From positions 1 to 46,932 of the forward strand of contig CAZDRI010000013.1 of NCBI GenBank assembly GCA_964508055.1: a stretch of 46,932 nt of DNA, in the 5' to 3' direction. The stretch's first letter is position 1. The number at the start of each line of letters is the position of its first letter. A model generated the notes under the pieces. That model ran no database searches. It was not told where the DNA came from and saw only the letters and a program-made list of their open reading frames with translations. The stretch is from CAZDRI01 sp964508055 (GTDB taxonomy: Bacteria; Pseudomonadota; Gammaproteobacteria; PS1; Pseudothioglobaceae). A program made the translations under genes and the position numbers. Below, piece by piece: positions 42,388 through 46,932 of the stretch.

Positions 42388-42832
42388 TTTTACAAAAGCT
42401 GTGATTGATTCAATGCAAAGATTACTGTATAAGTGCAAAAAATGCAATTCGGCAATCTTTAATTAAGTCAGCCGTTTTAAAAAAGTCAATTTTTTGATGA
42501 CTTTGTGAATTATTAGCCCCCACTTACTCCTGCATTAGCTTATTAAAATTATCAAAAATCTATTTTTTCTTAAAAAGTAATTTTTCTAGCTAATTTTTAG
42601 CAAAAACAAGTAAAAAATAATCATTTTTTTGCTTATGTTTTATCTGCTTTTTTACTATTTTTAATAATATAACTTATTTTGCACCTTATACAAGGGGGCT
42701 TAAAATAGTAAAAAAAATTAAAAACTTTATTTAGAAATAATTTTGTAAAAAATTAGTAATTATTTTTTAGTTATTTATTAGTTAAAGTATAATTTTCATA
42801 ATATATCTATGACTTTAAAGTTTACAAAGTAA
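42388..42832. other. AT-rich intergenic region between divergent genes
   Basis: I see no gene in about 445 bp. The only clear structures are a 7-bp hairpin (AAAGTCA/TGACTTT, 42482-42504), a pair of complementary GC islands (AGCCCCC near 42514 and GGGGGCT near 42694) about 175 bp apart, and a TATAAT at 42788-42793 in front of the psiE-like gene. Confidence 0.6.
42788..42793 (+). promoter_or_regulatory. Candidate -10 box for the psiE-like gene
   Basis: An exact TATAAT lies 40 bp before the start codon. No convincing -35 hexamer is visible in the surrounding A/T runs. Confidence 0.35.
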
Positions 42833-43285
42833 ATGAATTTAAAAATAAAAGAAGTTAGAAAATTTGGTAATACTTTAGTAAGTTTATTTCACTTTATAGC
42901 ACTATTTGTCATAGGAGCTACAGTTGTATGGTCTTTTGGTTATGAATATATACAAATATTTAATAAAGGCTATGCTGAATTAAAAGATATTTTGTTACTC
43001 TTTATTTATCTTGAAATTATTGCCATGATTGGAGTTTATTTTAAAACTCACAGATTACCAGTGCAGTTTCTTATTTTTATTGCTATCACCGCACTATCAA
43101 GACATTTGGTAGTTGATGTACAGCAAATAACTAGTAACTTTCATTTGTTTTTATTATTAAGTATTACATTTTCTATAGTATTACTAAGCGCATCACTTTG
43201 GGTTCTAGCATTTGTTGGTAATAAATTTGGTCGTCCTGAAGATAATCTTGTTAAAAATAAAAAGAAAAAACTGATAAAAAATTAA
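42833..43285 (+). CDS. PsiE-family membrane protein
   Basis: PsiE (phosphate-starvation-inducible E) proteins are small four-helix inner-membrane proteins of unknown function. The 150-residue product has four hydrophobic segments (about 17-38, 53-70, 77-95, 105-130). The family-like I-A-M-I-G-V-Y-F-K-T-H-R-L-P-V-Q-F-L and the S-R-H-L-V-V-D segments are visible. The C-terminal tail is lysine-rich. No Pho box was found upstream. It is monocistronic and divergent from the peptidoglycan recycling operon. Confidence 0.75.
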   Translation: MNLKIKEVRKFGNTLVSLFHFIALFVIGATVVWSFGYEYIQIFNKGYAELKDILLLFIYLEIIAMIGVYFKTHRLPVQFLIFIAITALSRHLVVDVQQITSNFHLFLLLSITFSIVLLSASLWVLAFVGNKFGRPEDNLVKNKKKKLIKN

Positions 43286-43474
43286 TATAAATACCTCAAC
43301 TTTAATTTTAATTAAACTAGTTTGTAATTGTTTAATACTAAAATTTTAAATTTAAATGATACCGCCACTTTTAAAACTTAAAAGAATATGAATTTAATGA
43401 TGAAAAAATATTATTAAGAATTTCTAGAAAAAAATCTCTTAACTTATTACGAGACCCACCTTATATTTGCAGAA

Positions 43475-43888
43475 TTAAGTTTTTATTATTTGATGTAATA
43501 ATTGTATGGAATTGTTTTTAATGCTATCTTTGAATACTACTAGGTATTTATCAGTTATATTTAAAATTATCAAAAACGAACTAGCAAAAACACAATTAAA
43601 TTTATTTGCTCTATATTTTTTGCCATTAGCTAATAACAATATTTGTTCATCTTTTTGCAAGATTAATTCCTTAATAGAATTGTCATTAGTTAGCAAAATA
43701 TGTTTTTTATAAAAATCAATAAAAAGCCAAGTAATAGCTAACAATGCTATTGCATCAATAATTAATAAAGGCGATATAATTAAGATTGCTATAAAACTAA
43801 GTAAATAAACTACTATACTAAGGTATAAGTATAATTTTGATGTTTGAAATATAAATTTATTAGTAGCTAGCAATTTAAAACCTCTCAA
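43475..43888 (-). CDS. Small membrane protein, possibly YgfX-like
   Basis: The 137-residue protein has two adjacent transmembrane helices (about 19-38 and 41-58) followed by a small beta-rich soluble domain. It ends in a V-V-F-K-D-S segment reminiscent of the 'D-S...R-R-L-R-V' C-terminus of YgfX proteins. That family acts on envelope/cytoskeletal functions and pairs with SdhE in E. coli; no sdhE is present here. The start is a TTG overlapping the proC stop as TTGA. I recognise the architecture more than the sequence. Confidence 0.5.
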   Translation of the reverse strand: MRGFKLLATNKFIFQTSKLYLYLSIVVYLLSFIAILIISPLLIIDAIALLAITWLFIDFYKKHILLTNDNSIKELILQKDEQILLLANGKKYRANKFNCVFASSFLIILNITDKYLVVFKDSIKNNSIQLLHQIIKT

Positions 43889-44709
43889 GAACTTAACTCT
43901 TTTGCTATCTCTTTTGTTCTTTTATGTGCTGCATTTATAGCATCTTTAACAATATTTTCAAAATCCTTATTTTTAAATGTTTTAATTGCTGCCTCTGTAG
44001 TACCATTTGGAGAAGTTACTTTTTTTCTAAGTTCTCTGCAATCGTCATCACTGATTTCTGCAATTTTGCTAGCACCTACTGCTGTTTGCACAGTTAAAAC
44101 ATGAGCTTGTTCTTTAGATAGACCGAGTTCTATAGCTGTCTTAGTCATAGCCTCCATAAGTAAAAATAAATAAGCAGGACCACTACCTGAAAGGGCTGTT
44201 ATGATGTCTAATTTATCTTCATCATCTACCCAAAGTGTTAAGCCAACAGCTCGCAAAATGCTTTCAGCTAATTGTTTATCATCATCACTAGCATATTTAT
44301 TAGCATAAAGACCACTAGCACCAGATTTAACTAATGCTGGAGTGTTAGGCATAGCTCTTACAATTGCCCTATTATTACCAAGCCAATTATTAATATCAGA
44401 TTCTCTAACACCTGCTGCAATAGAAATAATAAGTTTATTATCAGTATTTGAGTTTATTTTATTACAAACATTTTGTATTTGACTCGGTTTAACAGCTAAA
44501 ATTAAAACATCAGATGCTTTAGCTAATTCAATATTATTATCAAAACCTTCAATACCATTGAATTGGGTTTTTCTTGCAAGGAGTAAATTTTCATCAACAT
44601 CACTTATCTTAATATTTTTGATTTTATAATTGTTTGCTAAAAGTCCGGTAATAATGCTGCTTGCCATATTACCAACTCCAATAAATCCTATAATTTTATT
44701 ATTTTGCAT
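43885..44709 (-). CDS. proC: Pyrroline-5-carboxylate reductase
   Basis: ProC reduces P5C to proline with NAD(P)H. The 274-residue length is standard. The Rossmann motif G-F-I-G-V-G-N-M-A-S-S-I (residues 8-19), A-V-K-P-S-Q, R-A-M-P-N-T-P-A and the catalytic-domain signature A-L-S-G-S-G-P-A-Y-L-F-L-L-M-E-A are all visible, as are T-S-P-N-G-T-T-E-A-A near the C-terminus. It is divergent from gph and followed by the YgfX-like gene. Confidence 0.97.
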   Translation of the reverse strand: MQNNKIIGFIGVGNMASSIITGLLANNYKIKNIKISDVDENLLLARKTQFNGIEGFDNNIELAKASDVLILAVKPSQIQNVCNKINSNTDNKLIISIAAGVRESDINNWLGNNRAIVRAMPNTPALVKSGASGLYANKYASDDDKQLAESILRAVGLTLWVDDEDKLDIITALSGSGPAYLFLLMEAMTKTAIELGLSKEQAHVLTVQTAVGASKIAEISDDDCRELRKKVTSPNGTTEAAIKTFKNKDFENIVKDAINAAHKRTKEIAKELSS

Positions 44710-44773
44710 TTTTATTTATGTAATTTGTTTTAATTAGTAAAATACATAATTTTAAAATATTTTTATAAAATAT

Positions 44774-45448
44774 ATGCAAAGATTTAGCCCAAAATTTATT
44801 ATGATTGATTTAGACGGCACTTTAGTTGATAGCGTACCAGACCTAACAAAATCAGTAGACGAAATGATGCTAAAGATAGGAGAAAAACCCTATGGTGAGA
44901 AAAAAGTCCGTAATTGGGTTGGTAATGGTGTTCAAAAGTTAGTTGCAAGAGCATTAATGAATAAACTTGAAGGTGAGGTTGATAAAGATTTATATAATAA
45001 AGCCTATCCTATTTTTTTAGAGCTTTATAAAAAAAATAATGCTAAGAAATCAAGGTTATATGATGGGGTTTTAGAAGCCATAGGTTTTATAAAAAATAAT
45101 AATTTTAAACTAGGTTGTGTAACTAATAAAGCCGAGGCATTTACTATACCTCTTTTAAAAGAATTAAAAATCTTTGATAAATTTGAAATAATTATAAGCG
45201 GCGATACTTTAGAACGCAAAAAACCAGATCCACTTCCTCTTACTCACGCTGCAGAATTTTTCAATGAAAACCCAAAAGACGGTTTGTTAATTGGTGATTC
45301 TATAAGTGATATAAAGGCAGCCCGAGCAGCAGGTTTTAAAGTTATATGTATGTCTTATGGCTATAACCACGGCATAGATATTAGAACTCAAAATCCTGAT
45401 GTTGTTATTGATTCTATGATTAAGATTAAAAATTTTGTCATTACTTGA
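44774..45448 (+). CDS. gph: Phosphoglycolate phosphatase (HAD superfamily)
   Basis: Gph dephosphorylates 2-phosphoglycolate, made by oxygenation at Rubisco or during DNA repair. The 224-residue HAD protein has motif I D-L-D-G-T-L-V-D-S (residues 12-20), motif II V-T-N-K-A near 119, the lysine in E-R-K-K-P-D-P-L-P-L and motif III G-D-S-I-S-D-I-K-A-A. A phosphoglycolate function would suit a Calvin-cycle autotroph, but other HAD substrates are possible. Its stop overlaps the start of bioA by 14 bp. Confidence 0.88.
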   Translation: MQRFSPKFIMIDLDGTLVDSVPDLTKSVDEMMLKIGEKPYGEKKVRNWVGNGVQKLVARALMNKLEGEVDKDLYNKAYPIFLELYKKNNAKKSRLYDGVLEAIGFIKNNNFKLGCVTNKAEAFTIPLLKELKIFDKFEIIISGDTLERKKPDPLPLTHAAEFFNENPKDGLLIGDSISDIKAARAAGFKVICMSYGYNHGIDIRTQNPDVVIDSMIKIKNFVIT

Positions 45449-46670
45449 TTTTGATAATGAACACATTTGGCACCCTTATGCTTCTCTGCCAAATGAAGTA
45501 AAACCACATTTAGTTAAAAGTGCTAAAGGAGTATACCTAACATTAGCTGATGATATAAAAGTAATAGATGGTATGTCTTCATGGTGGTCAGCAATTCATG
45601 GCTATAATCATCCAAAACTAAACAAAGCTATTACAAAACAAGTAAAAAAAATGAGTCATGTAATGTTTGGTGGTCTTACACATAAGCCAGCAATTAAACT
45701 TGTAAAAACCTTAATAAAAATCACTCCTAGTAATTTAGACAAAGTCTTTTTTGCCGATTCTGGCTCAGTTGCGGTAGAGGTTGCTATTAAAATGGCACTA
45801 CAATATTTTATAGCTAAAAATAAACCTCAAAAAAACAAACTATTAACAATAAAAGGCGGCTACTATGGTGATACTTTTGGAGCTATGGCTCTATGTGATC
45901 CTATAAATGGTATGCATCATTTATTTAATGAAATTCTTGCTAAACATTATTTTGTTAGTCGCCCAAAACCTTACGATAACGATAAAGACCTAAAAGAGCT
46001 GGAAAATACAGTTATTAATAATCATCAAAATATCGCTGCAATAATATTAGAGCCTATATTACAAGGTGCTGGTGGTATGTGGATTTATAGAAATGAATAT
46101 CTAAAAAAAGCAAGAGAATTATGCGATAAATATGACATTTTATTAATAGTTGATGAGATAGCTACAGGATTTGGTAGGACTGGTAAACTTTTTGCCGTAG
46201 AACATGCAAACATAACCCCTGACATTTTATGTTTAGGTAAAGCTATTACTGGGGGCTATTTATCTTTTGCAGCTACTATATGCAGTAAAAAAATAAGTGA
46301 TACTGTGGGTTTATTGATGCACGGTCCTACTTTTATGGCTAACCCTCTAGCATGCAGCATAGCTAATAAAAGTATTAAATTATTATTAAAATCCAACTGG
46401 CAACAAAAAATTCAGACAATTGAAAAAATATTAATAGATGAACTTATACCCTTAAAAAAACACCCAAAAGTAAAGGACATAAGAATTATAGGTGCTGTAG
46501 GTGTAGTGGAGATGAAAGACAAAATTGAGGTAGAAACAACTCAAAAAACTTTAATACAAAATGGCGTATGGCTACGCCCTTTTGGCAAACTTTTATACAC
46601 TATGCCACCTTATATCATTAAAAAACAAGAGTTATTAACTATAACTAATGCTATTAAAAAGACTCTGTAA
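45435..46670 (+). CDS. bioA: Adenosylmethionine-8-amino-7-oxononanoate aminotransferase
   Basis: BioA makes 7,8-diaminopelargonic acid from KAPA and S-adenosylmethionine in biotin synthesis. The 411-residue class III aminotransferase has the BioA-specific opening D-N-E-H-I-W-H-P-Y. G-M-S-S-W-W-S-A-I-H-G-Y-N-H-P follows, then the cofactor aspartate in V-D-E-I-A-T-G-F-G-R-T-G-K and the PLP lysine in C-L-G-K-A-I-T-G-G. The start codon is TTG, 11 codons before I-W-H-P-Y would otherwise lack any start; no ATG lies before the core. It overlaps the end of gph by 14 bp, so the two are likely co-translated. Confidence 0.95.
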   Translation: MSLLDFDNEHIWHPYASLPNEVKPHLVKSAKGVYLTLADDIKVIDGMSSWWSAIHGYNHPKLNKAITKQVKKMSHVMFGGLTHKPAIKLVKTLIKITPSNLDKVFFADSGSVAVEVAIKMALQYFIAKNKPQKNKLLTIKGGYYGDTFGAMALCDPINGMHHLFNEILAKHYFVSRPKPYDNDKDLKELENTVINNHQNIAAIILEPILQGAGGMWIYRNEYLKKARELCDKYDILLIVDEIATGFGRTGKLFAVEHANITPDILCLGKAITGGYLSFAATICSKKISDTVGLLMHGPTFMANPLACSIANKSIKLLLKSNWQQKIQTIEKILIDELIPLKKHPKVKDIRIIGAVGVVEMKDKIEVETTQKTLIQNGVWLRPFGKLLYTMPPYIIKKQELLTITNAIKKTL

Positions 46671-46704
46671 AAGACTTATAAAATTACTTGATTTTTAATA
46701 CAGT

Positions 46705-46780
46705 ATCTGAACTTGGTTCAGGGCAGCATGACGAAAAGAGATATATTGAAATGTTTTGTACCCTGAACTTGGCTCAGAAT
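46705..46780 (-). repeat. REP-like palindromes, second cluster
   Basis: CTGAA-CTTGG-TTCAG at 46707-46721 is followed by GGCAGCATGACG, the inverted counterpart of the CGTCATGCTGCC at 4909-4920. A second, imperfect copy (CTGAACTTGGCTCAG) lies at 46763-46777. It begins about 35 bp after the bioA stop. Confidence 0.75.
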
Positions 46781-46785
46781 CTGAA

Positions 46786-46812
46786 GCCTTTGTGTTATTA
46801 ACTATTTTTTTA
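46786..46812 (+). repeat. Shared block, copy 2 (pairs with 4874-4900)
   Basis: CCTTTGTGTTATTAACTATT followed by a T-run, identical to the block in front of the first REP-like cluster and in the same orientation. Confidence 0.75.
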
Positions 46813-46851
46813 GCCAATTCTATTTAGCAGATATAGACATATTAATGAAAC

Positions 46852-46932
46852 TATTGTAAAACTATATTGGGGATGGAGTGCGGTTCCCCCATTTGACTGG
46901 ACACTTTTTTTATTATAAACATTTTTTTTCAA
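46852..46932 (+). repeat. Partial third copy of the 147-bp repeat, cut by the window end
   Basis: CTATTGTAAAACTATATTGGG and the following GATGGAGT match the left end of copies A and B at most positions. The sequence then departs abruptly at about 46882 (GCGGTTCCCCCATTTGACTG). The abrupt change suggests another element inserted into or recombined with this copy, but the window ends too soon to tell. Confidence 0.6.

Noticed and set aside
42388..42447. TTG-started extension of the L,D-transpeptidase as a signal peptide
   Set aside because: The 20 extra residues lack a hydrophobic core and positive N-region typical of export signals, and the YkuD domain begins cleanly at the ATG.
42448..42832. 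6S RNA, 4.5S RNA or tmRNA in the intergenic region
   Set aside because: None of the conserved sequences of these RNAs is recognisable; only AT-rich sequence with two GC islands is seen.
1..46932. CRISPR array, prophage or intact insertion sequence
   Set aside because: No regularly spaced repeats, phage structural genes, integrase, transposase or reverse transcriptase are visible in the window.

Overview
The window is a very AT-rich stretch (roughly 30% G+C by eye) of a gammaproteobacterial chromosome. Its centrepiece is a complete reverse-acting dissimilatory sulfite reductase operon, dsrABEFH-(2OG oxygenase)-dsrCMKLJOPN. DsrEFH and DsrL mark it as the oxidative (sulfur-oxidising) version of the pathway. 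This operon, the low G+C and the compact housekeeping gene sets fit a sulfur-oxidising bacterium of the SUP05/Thioglobaceae type, possibly a symbiont. That assignment is an inference; no 16S gene is present.

Layout: 1-1010 holds a degenerate tRNA-Arg-like gene, a DUF1640-like small membrane protein bracketed by short direct repeats, and tRNA-Ser(UGA). 1011-2787 holds ribosomal proteins L28, L33, L13 and S9. 2860-4786 holds a family 2 glycosyltransferase and a CPA2-type antiporter. 4787-7403 is a repeat-rich zone: REP-like palindromes, then dxs bracketed by two nearly identical 147-148 bp direct repeats. 7404-16678 holds trhP, ypjD and ffh, then mlaC-murA-hisG-hisD, and divergent uvrC. 16707-29378 is the dsr operon, all on the minus strand. 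29697-34069 holds a cpdA-like phosphoesterase, alr, dnaB, rplI, rpsR and rpsF. 34197-39275 is an accessory-looking pair: a lipoprotein gene and a 1314-residue secreted coiled-coil protein with a C-terminal FGE-sulfatase (C-type-lectin-fold) domain. 39445-42387 is a peptidoglycan recycling operon (L,D-transpeptidase, ampG, nagZ). 42833-46670 holds psiE-like, ygfX-like, proC, gph and bioA. The window ends in a second REP-like cluster and a partial third copy of the repeat that brackets dxs.

How the genes work together: DsrEFH and DsrC relay sulfane sulfur. DsrAB oxidises it to sulfite using amidated siroheme made with DsrN, DsrL couples the pathway to pyridine nucleotides, and DsrMKJOP links DsrC thiol/trisulfide chemistry to membrane electron carriers. 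An intact-looking Fe(II)/2-oxoglutarate oxygenase gene lies inside this operon directly before dsrC, and dsrC is bracketed by two hairpins that could set its expression apart from its neighbours.

The least explained parts are the embedded oxygenase and the coiled-coil/FGE-like protein. The latter lacks the FGE catalytic cysteine pair, carries an in-frame tandem 42-residue repeat, and ends in a sequence resembling the variable C-termini targeted by diversity-generating retroelements. No reverse transcriptase, transposase, CRISPR array or rRNA gene was seen in the window.
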